37,295 bases of DNA from an uncultured Clostridia bacterium (GCA_947627075.1 CANQUR010000002.1:1-37295), one strand, 5' to 3'; positions 1 to 8,243 are shown, counted from the stretch's first letter. Made by a program: numbers and translations. Notes: generated from the sequence alone by a model not told the origin.

Positions 1-189
1 GCTCAAGGCGATTCTTTCAGCGGCGGATTACTGGAATATCCTCAATACACAAGGCCAAGAGTTTTCAGAGGGCTTGAGGTTCCCGAAGTGCTTTTAAGTG
101 GACATCATGAAAATATCGAGACTTGGCGAAAGCAAAAATCGATCGAATATACCGCACGTATGAGAGCTGATCTTTTGGAGGATAAATGA
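1..189 (+). CDS. trmD: TrmD, tRNA (guanine-N1)-methyltransferase, C-terminal fragment
   Basis: Frame 1 is open from the window edge and ends in TGA; it is too short for the ORF track. The last 62 residues contain [24 protein letters not shown] and an IETWRKQ-type helix. These match the C-terminal end of TrmD, the SPOUT-fold enzyme that methylates G37 next to the anticodon using S-adenosylmethionine. The start and catalytic knot lie outside the window. The stop overlaps the rbgA start. In many Firmicutes rplS follows trmD directly, but here rbgA does. Confidence 0.93.
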   Translation, partial: AQGDSFSGGLLEYPQYTRPRVFRGLEVPEVLLSGHHENIETWRKQKSIEYTARMRADLLEDK

Positions 190-1022
190 TGGATATTCAT
201 TGGTTCCCCGGGCATATGACAAAATCACTTCGTATGATGCAGGAAAATGTCAAATATGTAGATGTGATATTTTATGTTGTGGATGCGCGTGCTCCAAAAA
301 GCTGTATTAATCCGGCATTTGAACCTATCATAGCCAATAAAAAAATCATATTTGTTTTGAATAAAGCAGATTTGATATCAAATGATAGCGCGGCAATTTG
401 GCTGAAAAAGTTAAAAGATATGGGCGACGATGCCTTTGCAATCAATAGCATATCATCAAGAGCTGCGCTCCCTTTGATCGCAATGGCAAAAAAGATATGT
501 GCGGAAAAAATCGCTCATTTCGAGGCCAAAGGTGTGAATACTTCAATAAGAGCTATGGTCATTGGTGTTCCTAATTCAGGTAAAAGCACGCTTATCAATA
601 ATTTGTGCGGTAGGGCAAGCGCAATCACCGGGAATCGAGCCGGAGTGACACGAGGCAAACAATGGGTGAGAATAAGCGATCGATTCGAGGTTCTGGATAC
701 TCCCGGTACGCTCTATCCAAAGCTTAACGATCAAACTGCGGCAATGAGGTTGGCATTTATAGGAAGTATAAAGGATGAAGTGCTTGACAAAAATGAACTT
801 GCATATATGCTATTACGAGAACTTGTTGCTATTGACCCAAAGATTATATCGGATAAATACCACGTCGTAATTTGTGACGATTTCTATCTGATTATGTCAG
901 ACATAGCAAGGAGCAGGGGCTATATAATGAAAGGAAATATTCCCGATATTGACCGAACTTGTATTGCTATCATTGATGATTTTCGCAAAGGGAAGCTTGG
1001 TAAAATTTGCTTGGACGGTTAA
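189..1022 (+). CDS. rbgA: Ribosome biogenesis GTPase RbgA/YlqF
   Basis: A circularly permuted GTPase that assists late assembly of the 50S subunit. The protein opens with the family signature IHWFPGHM. The G4 motif LNKADL lies near residue 58 and precedes the Walker A motif GVPNSGKST near residue 130, followed by the G3 motif DTPG; this permuted order is diagnostic. At 277 residues it has the usual length. Two adjacent ATGs exist (186 and 189). I prefer 189 because GGAGG at 177-181 is then 7 nt away instead of 4, and the start overlaps the trmD stop. The C-terminal part contains one exact copy of the TATGTCAGACATA dyad (893-905), read as MSDI. Confidence 0.95.
   Translation: MDIHWFPGHMTKSLRMMQENVKYVDVIFYVVDARAPKSCINPAFEPIIANKKIIFVLNKADLISNDSAAIWLKKLKDMGDDAFAINSISSRAALPLIAMAKKICAEKIAHFEAKGVNTSIRAMVIGVPNSGKSTLINNLCGRASAITGNRAGVTRGKQWVRISDRFEVLDTPGTLYPKLNDQTAAMRLAFIGSIKDEVLDKNELAYMLLRELVAIDPKIISDKYHVVICDDFYLIMSDIARSRGYIMKGNIPDIDRTCIAIIDDFRKGKLGKICLDG
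893..905. repeat. TATGTCAGACATA dyad, exact copy, in rbgA
   Basis: An exact 13-mer near-palindrome (arms TATGTC/GACATA, centre A) read in frame as IMSDIA in the C-terminal part of RbgA. Confidence 0.85.
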
Positions 1023-1027
1023 ATAAA

Positions 1028-1630
1028 ATGACAAAAGATTTATTTTATTTCGATCAAAAATATGGTAACGATGTAGCCGGATGCGACGAAGCCGGTCGTG
1101 GACCTCTTGCCGGTCCTGTCGTAATAGCCGCATGTAAAATGCCTATGGATTTTATTATTGAAGGCATAAACGACAGTAAGCAGCTTTCGCCTATAAAGAG
1201 AGAAGAATTATATCAAAAAATCATAAAATGTGCTGAATATTCTATTGTCGTCATAGACGAAAAGACAATTGATGAAATAAATATTTTACAAGCTACCAAG
1301 CTTGGCATGAGCAAATGCATTACGCAGTTAAAAGACGCTAAATTGGTTCTTGTTGACGCTGTAAAACTTGATTTGCCTATCAAGACGGTGCCTATTATAA
1401 AAGGCGATACATATAGCTATAATATAGCGGCGGCTTCAATTTTGGCAAAAGTGTACAGAGACAGATTAATGCTTGAAATGGACAAGCTTTATCCCGAATA
1501 TGGCTTTGCGTCAAATAAGGGATATGGTACAAAATCTCATATTGAAATGCTTAAAAAATACGGTCCATGCAAGATTCATCGAACTACCTTTATAAAAAAT
1601 TTTGTAGGAGAAGTCGATGAAAAAAAATAA
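1028..1630 (+). CDS. rnhB: Ribonuclease HII
   Basis: Cleaves the RNA strand of RNA-DNA hybrids and single ribonucleotides embedded in DNA. The N-terminal motif GCDEAGRGPLAGPVV carries the catalytic Asp-Glu pair. It is followed by DSKQLS, the helix AAASILAKVYRD and the C-terminal KGYGTKSH...HRTTF block typical of the family. It is about 200 residues long, as expected. The ORF track begins at 1007 on a non-ATG codon. ATG 1028 fits family length better, although the ribosome-binding site is weak (TGGACGG). Its end overlaps yraN by 14 bp, a pairing common in many bacteria. Confidence 0.95.
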   Translation: MTKDLFYFDQKYGNDVAGCDEAGRGPLAGPVVIAACKMPMDFIIEGINDSKQLSPIKREELYQKIIKCAEYSIVVIDEKTIDEINILQATKLGMSKCITQLKDAKLVLVDAVKLDLPIKTVPIIKGDTYSYNIAAASILAKVYRDRLMLEMDKLYPEYGFASNKGYGTKSHIEMLKKYGPCKIHRTTFIKNFVGEVDEKK

Positions 1631-1979
1631 TAAACTCATAGGTAAGATGGGAGAGGATATCGCCGTTGACTATCTAAAAAAGAAAAAATATGAAATCATA
1701 AAGCGTAATTATGTCAATGAATACGGTGAAATCGATATCATAGCCGCACATGACGGATATTTGATTTTTATTGAAGTCAAGACGCGCAACGGTACACAAT
1801 ACGGAACTCCCGCAGAAGCGGTGGATTCGCATAAGATAAGAAAAATCAGTCAGGTTGCGAGCGGCTATATTCAATATAAACATCTTTATGACTATCCTGT
1901 TAGATTTGATGTAATAGAAGTATGCGACGGAGAGATAAATCACATTGAAAATGCGTTCGATAGTTATTTAAGGTACTAA
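1617..1979 (+). CDS. yraN: YraN/UPF0102 family nuclease-like protein
   Basis: A 120-residue protein of the UPF0102 family, which has a restriction-endonuclease-like fold. Visible motifs are GKMGEDIAVDYL near the N-terminus and the core GEIDIIA...FIEVKTR, which follows the D-x(n)-E-x-K pattern of this nuclease fold. The function in Firmicutes is not settled. Its position after rnhB is conserved in many genomes and suggests a DNA repair or processing role, which is inference. The start follows GGAG at normal spacing inside the rnhB 3' end. Confidence 0.9.
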   Translation: MKKNNKLIGKMGEDIAVDYLKKKKYEIIKRNYVNEYGEIDIIAAHDGYLIFIEVKTRNGTQYGTPAEAVDSHKIRKISQVASGYIQYKHLYDYPVRFDVIEVCDGEINHIENAFDSYLRY

Positions 1980-2004
1980 TATATGTGTAACATAATATGT
2001 AATA

Positions 2005-2970
2005 ATGACATATATATTGGCTATGCTTACCTTAAAAATCAATATTTCTTGTCTTGAATCCAATCTTTGTTATTTGAGAAAACGAGTGTCGTGCGAACTT
2101 TGTGCAGTAGTGAAAGGCAATGCATACGGTCATGGATTGGCAATAGCGCATTTTATTGACGATTACATTGATAGTTATGCGGTGGCAAATGGGGATGAAG
2201 CGATAAAACTTCGTAAGATTACTTCTAAACCGATCTATGTTCTATGTCCTTCCGAAGATATAAATGATGACAATGTAATTTATGCCGCAACAAGCGAAAA
2301 AGATTTTCAACATAAGCGGGTATGTGTAAAGGTAAATACAGGTATGAATAGATTGGGTATTTTACCTTCCGAAGTGGACGCTTTTTTGGATCTATGCGTA
2401 GCCAAAGGAATAAAAGTCGACAGTATTTATACGCATTTTTCGGATTTTGAATATGCTCCAATACAATTTGATCGCTTTATGAATATAGATCATTGCGTAA
2501 AACGTCATGCTTGTGCAAGCAATTTTTTAAAACTTCCTTCGGAATATCAATTAGATATGGTCCGTTGCGGCTTGGCTATGTATGGGTACGGAGATGAACA
2601 CCTCAAACCTGTAATGTCGGCTTATACCGAGGTTTATGCGGTTTTATCTGTTAAGAAAGGAGAAAGAATAGGTTATTCGTATGTTGCCACGAACGATATG
2701 AAAATCGCAGTGCTCGGTGCCGGCTATGCGGATGGCATTCGCAGACAAAAGCAAATGTTTTGTATTAAAGGAAAACTTTGCGAGACTGTAGGGAACATTT
2801 GTATGGATATGTGTTTTGTAAATGTATCCGATATCGATGTTCAAACCGGAGACAAAGCTGAATTTTTGGGTAAAAACATCGATGGGATTTGTGTGGCAAA
2901 TAACAATAATACAATAATATATGAGATATTGACTTCTTTTGGAAGTAGACCAAGGAGAATTTATGAATAA
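2005..2970 (+). CDS. alr: Alanine racemase, compact form
   Basis: A pyridoxal-phosphate enzyme converting L-alanine to D-alanine for peptidoglycan. The PLP lysine is in AVVKGNAYGHG. KVNTGMNRLG corresponds to the KVDTGMGRLG segment, with D to N. MVRCGLAMYGY, the catalytic-tyrosine motif GAGYADG and the ICMDMC block are all present. At 321 residues or fewer it is about 50 shorter than typical Alr. The shortening falls mainly between the first barrel strands and KVNTGM, and around the THFSDF to VRCG stretch. ATG 2023 (MLTLKINIS) also aligns with the family start. Neither start has a clear ribosome-binding site. The 3' end overlaps the next gene by 8 bp. Confidence 0.88.
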   Translation: MTYILAMLTLKINISCLESNLCYLRKRVSCELCAVVKGNAYGHGLAIAHFIDDYIDSYAVANGDEAIKLRKITSKPIYVLCPSEDINDDNVIYAATSEKDFQHKRVCVKVNTGMNRLGILPSEVDAFLDLCVAKGIKVDSIYTHFSDFEYAPIQFDRFMNIDHCVKRHACASNFLKLPSEYQLDMVRCGLAMYGYGDEHLKPVMSAYTEVYAVLSVKKGERIGYSYVATNDMKIAVLGAGYADGIRRQKQMFCIKGKLCETVGNICMDMCFVNVSDIDVQTGDKAEFLGKNIDGICVANNNNTIIYEILTSFGSRPRRIYE

Positions 2971-3490
2971 GCAAGAACTTCGCAAAAAATACTCCTCTAT
3001 ACGTAAAAATATAGTAGGGAGAGAAGAAAAAAATCTAATGATATTAAAGAAATTACAAGAAATAGCTAAAGGGCATTCTTCAATATTTGTATATGTTTCT
3101 TTCGGCAGCGAAGTCGATACTCACACATTCATTAAAAATAATGCCGAAAAAATTTATATCCCGTATACTGCCGAGGGCAAAATGAAGTCGCTTAAATATT
3201 TGGGGGGAGAACTTAATGCGGACAAGCTAGGCAATATAGATAAAAAATGTTATGGTCGAGAGGAAATTCCTACGCTTACTGTAGTCCCCATGCTCGCTTT
3301 TGATAGTTCATGTTATAGGCTTGGATACGGGGGTGGGTATTACGATAAATTTTTGCAAAATACTTTTACCGTCAAAGTCGGAATTGCCTATGACGAACAA
3401 ATTACCCATGAAAATTTTGCCGAAATTTTTGACGTACCTCTTGATATTATTGTAACGCCAACGAAAATGTACAGAAGGCAGTCGATATGA
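2963..3490 (+). CDS. 5-formyltetrahydrofolate cyclo-ligase
   Basis: Converts 5-formyl-THF to 5,10-methenyl-THF with ATP, returning stored folate to one-carbon metabolism. The signature VPMLAFDSSCYRLGYGGGYYDKFL near residues 108-131 is the family hallmark, and an N-terminal basic helix (KQELRKKYSSIRKNI) is typical. The start at 2963 is chosen because AAGGAG lies 5 nt upstream and the encoded MNKQELRK aligns with family starts; the ORF track began 8 codons earlier. It overlaps alr and rsmD. Length is about 175 residues, slightly short but intact. Confidence 0.92.
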   Translation: MNKQELRKKYSSIRKNIVGREEKNLMILKKLQEIAKGHSSIFVYVSFGSEVDTHTFIKNNAEKIYIPYTAEGKMKSLKYLGGELNADKLGNIDKKCYGREEIPTLTVVPMLAFDSSCYRLGYGGGYYDKFLQNTFTVKVGIAYDEQITHENFAEIFDVPLDIIVTPTKMYRRQSI

Positions 3491-4035
3491 GTGTCATTTC
3501 CGGAAAATACAGAGGGAAGAAACTTTTTTCGCCGGTCGGTAACGAAGTCAGACCTACTACCGATAGGATAAAAGAAACGGTTTTTAATATCCTTTCGTCT
3601 AAAGGCGAATTTTATGGGGCTATTGTTCTTGATCTCTTTTCGGGTAGCGGAGCTTTGGGGATAGAGGCTTTGAGCCGTGGCGCCGAAAATGCGGTTTTTG
3701 TTGATAAGAGTCATGACAGCTACGAGCTCACAAAGAAGAATTTGGCTCACGTTGGAGCAAAGGGGGAGATATATAATACCGATTTTCAGATCGCTTTGAA
3801 AAAATTAAGCGGAAGAAAGTTCGATTTTATCTTTTTAGATCCCCCGTATTTCGGCAAAAATGAACAAATTATTTTTGATCTCATAGAAAAATATGATTTA
3901 TTGACACAAAACGGTATAATTTTTTTAGAGCATTCCACTAAAATCGGCTTGCCTGATACAGGGGAAAGGTATATAATAGATAATAGAATTTGCGGAAGTA
4001 CAACAATTTCATTTTTACAAAGGAGAGAAAAATGA
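3487..4035 (+). CDS. rsmD: 16S rRNA (guanine-966-N2)-methyltransferase RsmD
   Basis: Methylates G966 of 16S rRNA in the small subunit. The N-terminal segment VISGKYRGKKLFSP and RPTTDRIKETVFNIL are characteristic. The SAM-binding motif LDLFSGSGALGIEALSRGA and the catalytic N-methylase motif LDPPY are both present. At 182 residues it has normal length. It overlaps the upstream gene by 4 bp (ATGA), and its TGA overlaps the coaD ATG. The rsmD-coaD pair is widely conserved. Confidence 0.95.
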   Translation: MSVISGKYRGKKLFSPVGNEVRPTTDRIKETVFNILSSKGEFYGAIVLDLFSGSGALGIEALSRGAENAVFVDKSHDSYELTKKNLAHVGAKGEIYNTDFQIALKKLSGRKFDFIFLDPPYFGKNEQIIFDLIEKYDLLTQNGIIFLEHSTKIGLPDTGERYIIDNRICGSTTISFLQRREK

Positions 4036-4508
4036 AAAAAGCCGTATTTGCGGGATCGTTCGATCCGTTTACATTGGGGCACAAGAATATCGTGTTACGC
4101 GCGTCTAAATTATTTGATGAAGTCGTTGTCGCCATTGCTTTAGATACGGGTAAAAAATATCATGATATCAATGTGCGAAAACAAATCGTTGCGGCATCGC
4201 TGGAATGCAATAACATAAGAATTGAGACTTTTGAGGGATTATTGACCGAATTTATGAAGAAAAACGATATCAATATTCTTGTACGCGGTGTCAGAAACGC
4301 AAATGATTATGACTATGAAAAAAGTCTTATGCGCGTTTATCGTTCTTTATTGCCGGAAATGGAAATTGTATTATTGCCCGCAATGTCTGAACTCGACCAT
4401 GTCAGTAGTACTGTAGTTCGGGAGCTTTGTAAACTCGATGCAAAGCTTGATGGTTATATAGATACAAATGCGGAAAAATATGTGCGAAGTCTTTATTCGG
4501 AGAAATAA
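4032..4508 (+). CDS. coaD: Phosphopantetheine adenylyltransferase
   Basis: Catalyses the penultimate step of coenzyme A synthesis, adenylating 4'-phosphopantetheine. The nucleotidyltransferase signature GSFDPFTLGH is at residues 8-17. The family block LVRGVRNANDYDYE and the SSTVVREL motif (ISSS-type, ATP phosphate contact) follow. It is 158 residues long, as expected for the hexameric bacterial enzyme. ATG 4032 follows AGGAGAG and overlaps the rsmD stop. The longer ORF-track start (3990) lies inside rsmD and is rejected. Confidence 0.96.
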   Translation: MKKAVFAGSFDPFTLGHKNIVLRASKLFDEVVVAIALDTGKKYHDINVRKQIVAASLECNNIRIETFEGLLTEFMKKNDINILVRGVRNANDYDYEKSLMRVYRSLLPEMEIVLLPAMSELDHVSSTVVRELCKLDAKLDGYIDTNAEKYVRSLYSEK

Positions 4509-4951
4509 TGGATGCAATAACGCTCATAGAGCTTTTGAAAGATGAATTTGTAGACATCAAAGGTTTGCCAAAACGAAAGGTCGATCCGGACAGATGTTTG
4601 CAACTTATTGAAGAGCTTAAAAATTCTTTGCCAACTTGTATTAAGGACGCTCGGAAAATCATTGAAAATAAGCAGCAGATTTTGCAAAATGCGGATTTTG
4701 TAGCTAAAAATACTATTTCATCCGCAGAAGAAAAAGCGCGTCGAATGGTCGCGGGCAGTGAGATCGAACAATTGGCGCAACGAGAGGCTCAAAAGATCAT
4801 CAATAAAGCCGCAATTCAACGCGATGTGCTGATCGACAAGACGAAAACTCATTTGGATAGTATGTTTTCGGAAACGGAACAATTTTTGTTGAGTTTACTT
4901 GATATGATCCGTAAAAATCGTCATGAATTACGTACAATAACTTTTAATTAA
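4508..4951 (+). CDS. Coiled-coil protein of unknown function downstream of coaD
   Basis: A 147-residue, highly charged, mostly helical protein. The central part (about residues 45-110) is rich in Ala, Glu, Lys and Gln with heptad-like spacing, resembling the stalk subunits of F/V-type ATPases (AEEKARRM, AQREAQKII). There is no membrane segment or signal peptide. Genes annotated loosely as 'ATPase' or 'V-type subunit H-like' often follow coaD in Clostridia, and this appears to be one. There is no evidence that it is an ATPase. The start overlaps the coaD stop by one base (TAATG), so it is translationally coupled to coaD. Confidence 0.8.
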   Translation: MDAITLIELLKDEFVDIKGLPKRKVDPDRCLQLIEELKNSLPTCIKDARKIIENKQQILQNADFVAKNTISSAEEKARRMVAGSEIEQLAQREAQKIINKAAIQRDVLIDKTKTHLDSMFSETEQFLLSLLDMIRKNRHELRTITFN

Positions 4952-4958
4952 AATTATT

Positions 4959-5957
4959 ATGTACCAAAGAATAAGAAAGTTAATATCTTTTGAAAAAGCA
5001 AAAAATCTTATTGTAGGCAACTTTGAAAATAAGGTTGATTTTGACAATGAAATAAAAACATCTATTGAAGGCAAAGGAAAATTTTTGATGATTATTGGGC
5101 CGTGTTCTGCCGACGATCCGGATGCCGTGCTATTTTATTGTGAATTTCTAAAACGAATATCCGAACAAGTCAAGGATAAAATATTTATCATACCTCGCGT
5201 TTATACTACAAAGCCGAGATCTGATGCGGGCGCATATCGTGGGATACTTCATTCGCCGGATTATAAGCATGAAAATATAAATAAAGGAATACTTGCAGCC
5301 CGAAAATTGATGGTTGATATTGCCGATAGATTTGGTTTTTTTGCCGCCGATGAAATGTTATATCCGGGAATGTATCCGTATTTCGCTGATTTGCTTTCCT
5401 ATGTTACTATTGGTGCAAGGTCATCGGAAGATCAATACCATCGTATGTATGCAAGTGGTCTTGATGTCGCTGTCGGCATAAAAAACCCAATGCATGGAGA
5501 TTTGTCAAGTTTGGCAAAAGCTATAAAAATTGTATATAGTAGCAACGATTTTTCTTTTAATGGATGGGAGATGAGTTCATGTGGAAATACATATGCTCAT
5601 GCCGTATTCAGAGGTTACACGGATGTTTCAGGGAAAATGTTTTGCAATTGCAATAAAGAATCATTGGATAAATATATTGAGGAATGTATAAACATTGGAG
5701 TAAATCCCGCTGTAATTATGGATTGTAATCATTTTAACAGTGGGAAGAACTATGATTTAGAACCTACTATTGCAATGTCGGCAATAGATTTTGTCAAAAA
5801 CGGATATTCAAACGTAATCAAAGGGCTTATGATAGAAAGTTATTTATTGGATGGAAGACAAGATGAGCCGATCGAATATGGAAAATCATTGACAGACGGT
5901 TGCCTCGGCATGACAAAAACCGAAAGGCTTATTTATGACATAGCCGAGAAATTATAA
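4959..5957 (+). CDS. 3-deoxy-7-phosphoheptulonate (DAHP) synthase, class I-alpha (AroG type)
   Basis: Condenses phosphoenolpyruvate and erythrose-4-phosphate, the first step of the shikimate pathway. The AroG-type motifs are in order: GPCSADD (metal Cys), RVYTTKPRS (for RVYFEKPRT), IGARSSEDQYHR, DCNHFNSGK (metal His), IESYLLDG (metal Glu) and YGKSLTDGCLG (metal Asp). All four metal ligands of the AroG family appear to be kept. It is 332 residues, slightly shorter than E. coli AroG. No other aromatic-pathway gene is in the window. It begins 7 nt after the coiled-coil gene with no clear ribosome-binding site, and ends 3 nt from the convergent tmcAL stop. Confidence 0.92.
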   Translation: MYQRIRKLISFEKAKNLIVGNFENKVDFDNEIKTSIEGKGKFLMIIGPCSADDPDAVLFYCEFLKRISEQVKDKIFIIPRVYTTKPRSDAGAYRGILHSPDYKHENINKGILAARKLMVDIADRFGFFAADEMLYPGMYPYFADLLSYVTIGARSSEDQYHRMYASGLDVAVGIKNPMHGDLSSLAKAIKIVYSSNDFSFNGWEMSSCGNTYAHAVFRGYTDVSGKMFCNCNKESLDKYIEECINIGVNPAVIMDCNHFNSGKNYDLEPTIAMSAIDFVKNGYSNVIKGLMIESYLLDGRQDEPIEYGKSLTDGCLGMTKTERLIYDIAEKL

Positions 5958-5960
5958 ACT

Positions 5961-7109
5961 TTATACAATGATCATTGGAGTTTTATAATAATCATTGGCT
6001 GTTGTGTTTGTTAACAGAGAATATACGTCGTCCGCAAACGCATCTATCTTTACGCTTGTACTTTCACGATAGGAGAGGTCCGCATCGGAATTTCTTGTTA
6101 TAATATTTGGATCGAAGTTTGATAAATTTGATCTGAACTCTTTTTTTATGCCTAAAACTCTTGTTTTAATGCTGTTTATGTCAGACATAATCTGTTTGGT
6201 CGCGCCAAGTAAAGCATATAAGAATATTCTTTTAAGGCGTGCATATGTGTATCGTTTGGATTTTAATAGATCCAAAGCCCGATCTACAGAGGGTAGATCG
6301 GCAGCCTTTTTGATTTGGTATTCGAGTCCGCATTCCACATCCGGCAGTTGTCGCAATTCTTGTAAAGATAATTTTCTTAACGAATATAAAATAAGCGTAT
6401 CGAGAGTTTTATAGTTAGGTTTTTCATTATGACAAATTTCAAGCATCTCGATCGGCATATATTTTTCGAGAGCAATATTGTTGCTATTAAGATTTTCTCG
6501 TATTGCGCTTGCCGACGCGAAACTTTGACCGAGCGTCATATCGTTATATCCGCTTCCGATCCTCGGAATTGGCAATGCTGAGATATTTGTACCGTTAAGA
6601 GCTTCGAGATATTCTATAGCAAGAATATTGTTTGGGCGATCGAGGATCTCTATGAGGCTCTCGTCGCTCGAAGCTTTTAGGATAGCATTGGAAACGGCTT
6701 TGGGATATGAATTTCCTTTATACATTTCGGAGCCTATTAGCTTATCGATATTTGGGGATCTTTTTATTTTTGCAATATCATATAGCTTATCAATATGATT
6801 TGTTTCCACGCCGAAGGCAAGAGAAGATATATCGGAAATGTGCTTTAAGACTTCAACGCCTCCTTGAGCAAAATTTTTTGCGGCTGCGATAGAGAACTTT
6901 ACGGGAAGTTCGATAACTGCGTCGGCGCCATTTTCCAATGCTATGCGTGTTCTGGCAAATTTATTGACGCAAGCCGGCTCACCGCGCTGTACAAATGGAC
7001 CGCTCATTATACAAATTACGTGTTCGCCTGTCAATTCTTTTATTTTATTTATAATATAACGATGCCCGTAATGAAAAGGGTTAAACTCACAAATAAGTCC
7101 TACGCTCAT
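5961..7109 (-). CDS. tmcAL: tRNA(Met) cytidine acetate ligase TmcAL (YlbM family)
   Basis: Uses acetate and ATP to form N4-acetylcytidine at the wobble position of elongator tRNA-Met. The N-terminus GLICEFNPFHYGHR is a nucleotidyltransferase-type HxGH motif. IMSGPFVQRGEP, GADAVIELP, IPRIGSGYND and SASAIREN are all YlbM-family blocks. The start is placed at 7109 (MSVGLICEF) because an AGGAG sits directly upstream and this matches the family. The ORF-track extension of 39 residues would include the promoter. The resulting length is 382 residues. It is divergent from pta-ackA, which may fit a need for acetate, though that link is inference. It carries an exact dyad copy at 6177-6189. Confidence 0.93.
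   Translation of the reverse strand: MSVGLICEFNPFHYGHRYIINKIKELTGEHVICIMSGPFVQRGEPACVNKFARTRIALENGADAVIELPVKFSIAAAKNFAQGGVEVLKHISDISSLAFGVETNHIDKLYDIAKIKRSPNIDKLIGSEMYKGNSYPKAVSNAILKASSDESLIEILDRPNNILAIEYLEALNGTNISALPIPRIGSGYNDMTLGQSFASASAIRENLNSNNIALEKYMPIEMLEICHNEKPNYKTLDTLILYSLRKLSLQELRQLPDVECGLEYQIKKAADLPSVDRALDLLKSKRYTYARLKRIFLYALLGATKQIMSDINSIKTRVLGIKKEFRSNLSNFDPNIITRNSDADLSYRESTSVKIDAFADDVYSLLTNTTANDYYKTPMIIV
6176..6190. repeat. TTATGTCAGACATAA dyad, exact copy, in tmcAL
   Basis: An exact core at 6177-6189 extended to a 15-bp dyad, within the minus-strand tmcAL gene, coding IMSDIN. It is preceded by CTGT, as is the comFC-end copy. Confidence 0.85.
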
Positions 7110-7148
7110 TTTTCTCCTTAAAAATCGGTTTTTTGTCCGTGTAAATAT

Positions 7149-7177
7149 TTTACAACCGTAAAAGATTGTGCTATAAT
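7149..7177 (+). promoter_or_regulatory. Sigma-70-type promoter for pta-ackA
   Basis: TTTACA (7149-7154), a 17-nt spacer and TATAAT (7172-7177) form a near-consensus promoter. The TG one base upstream of the -10 makes it an extended -10. The -10 is part of the perfect 22-bp palindrome at 7166-7187. Confidence 0.75.
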
Positions 7178-7187
7178 TATAGCACAA
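7166..7187. promoter_or_regulatory. 22-bp perfect palindrome containing back-to-back -10 elements
   Basis: TTGTGCTATAATTATAGCACAA reads identically on both strands. It holds TATAAT on the plus strand (7172-7177) and TATAAT on the minus strand (7176-7181), each preceded by TGC. The plus strand has a good -35. On the minus strand the best -35 is TTGTAA (complement of 7198-7203) at a 16-nt spacer. It lies between the divergent tmcAL and pta genes. It is either a symmetric bidirectional promoter, an operator overlapping the -10, or both. Confidence 0.6.
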
Positions 7188-7238
7188 AATTTTGAAATTA
7201 CAAACCAAATCTGTAATTGTTGACAAAAGGAGATTATT

Positions 7239-8231
7239 ATGGAATTAATGCAATCTATTCGTCAAAAAGCTAAAGCTTTGAAAAAGACAATTGTTCTTCC
7301 CGAAGGTGAAGAAGAAAGAAATATTCGCGCTGCCGAACAAATTACCAAGGAAGGCTTGGCTAATATTATTCTTGTAGGCAATGAGAATAAGATCAAATCC
7401 GTAGTTCCCGGCGTTTGCCTTAATGGGATAAGGGTTTTCGATCCCGCCAAAGAAGACCTTACAAAGTATATCACGACTTTGTACGAGGCTCGTAAAAACA
7501 AAGGAATGACCATGGAAACGGCTGCGCAACAAATAAAAGATGTATTGTATCTTGGCGTTTTAATGGTGAAATGCCATGACGCAGACGGTATGGTATCCGG
7601 TTCTATTCATGCGACCGGTGATGTCCTTCGTCCGGCATTGCAGATAATCAAGACCGCACCGGGGATCAATACCGTAAGCAGTTGCTTCATTATGGTACTT
7701 CCCGAAAATTGCAATTACGGAGAAAATCACATAATGGTATTCGGTGACTGCGCCGTAAATCCGTGCCCGACAGCAGAACAGCTTGCCGATATAGCAATAT
7801 CGAGTGCCCAAACGGCTAAAAATGTAGCCGGAATATCTCCTAAAGTAGCAATGCTTTCTTTCTCGACAAAAGGTTCGGCAAAACATGAACTCGTAGATAA
7901 AGTTACAGCTGCAACGGCTTTGGTAAAAAATAATGCTCCCGACCTTTGCGTTGACGGAGAATTGCAACTTGATGCGGCGCTTGTAGAAAAAGTTGCTGCG
8001 CTCAAGGCTCCCGGAAGTAATGTTGCCGGCAAAGCAAATGTATTGATTTTCCCCGATCTTCAAGCGGGAAATATCGGATATAAACTTGTACAAAGATTAG
8101 CAGGTGCTGAGGCAGTAGGTCCTATTTGCCAAGGTTTCAATATGCCGGTCAACGATCTCAGCCGCGGATGTTCTGTAGAGGACATTGTCAATGTTGTTTC
8201 CATTACGGCTTTGCAAACGGAAATAAAATAG
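7239..8231 (+). CDS. pta: Phosphate acetyltransferase
   Basis: Interconverts acetyl-CoA and acetyl phosphate, the first half of acetate-forming fermentation. The 330-residue single-domain form has [16 protein letters not shown] at the N-terminus, [21 protein letters not shown] in the middle, and [26 protein letters not shown] with NDLSRGCS at the C-terminus. These are all standard Pta motifs. There is no N-terminal regulatory DRTGG domain. AAGGAG precedes the ATG. ackA follows 12 bp downstream, so the pair forms an operon giving ATP by substrate-level phosphorylation. Confidence 0.97.
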   Translation: MELMQSIRQKAKALKKTIVLPEGEEERNIRAAEQITKEGLANIILVGNENKIKSVVPGVCLNGIRVFDPAKEDLTKYITTLYEARKNKGMTMETAAQQIKDVLYLGVLMVKCHDADGMVSGSIHATGDVLRPALQIIKTAPGINTVSSCFIMVLPENCNYGENHIMVFGDCAVNPCPTAEQLADIAISSAQTAKNVAGISPKVAMLSFSTKGSAKHELVDKVTAATALVKNNAPDLCVDGELQLDAALVEKVAALKAPGSNVAGKANVLIFPDLQAGNIGYKLVQRLAGAEAVGPICQGFNMPVNDLSRGCSVEDIVNVVSITALQTEIK

Positions 8232-8243
8232 GAGAAATTAGGA

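Noticed and set aside
5966-5977. CAATGATCATTG palindrome at the aroG-type/tmcAL junction
   Set aside because: It lies in the tmcAL coding end, is only 12 bp, has no U-run and no second copy.
7219-7224. TTGACA just before pta as a -35
   Set aside because: The matching -10 would fall inside the pta coding region; TTTACA-17-TATAAT upstream is far better.
7560-8093. 177-aa minus-strand ORF opposite pta
   Set aside because: Shadow of pta with no domain and implausible composition.
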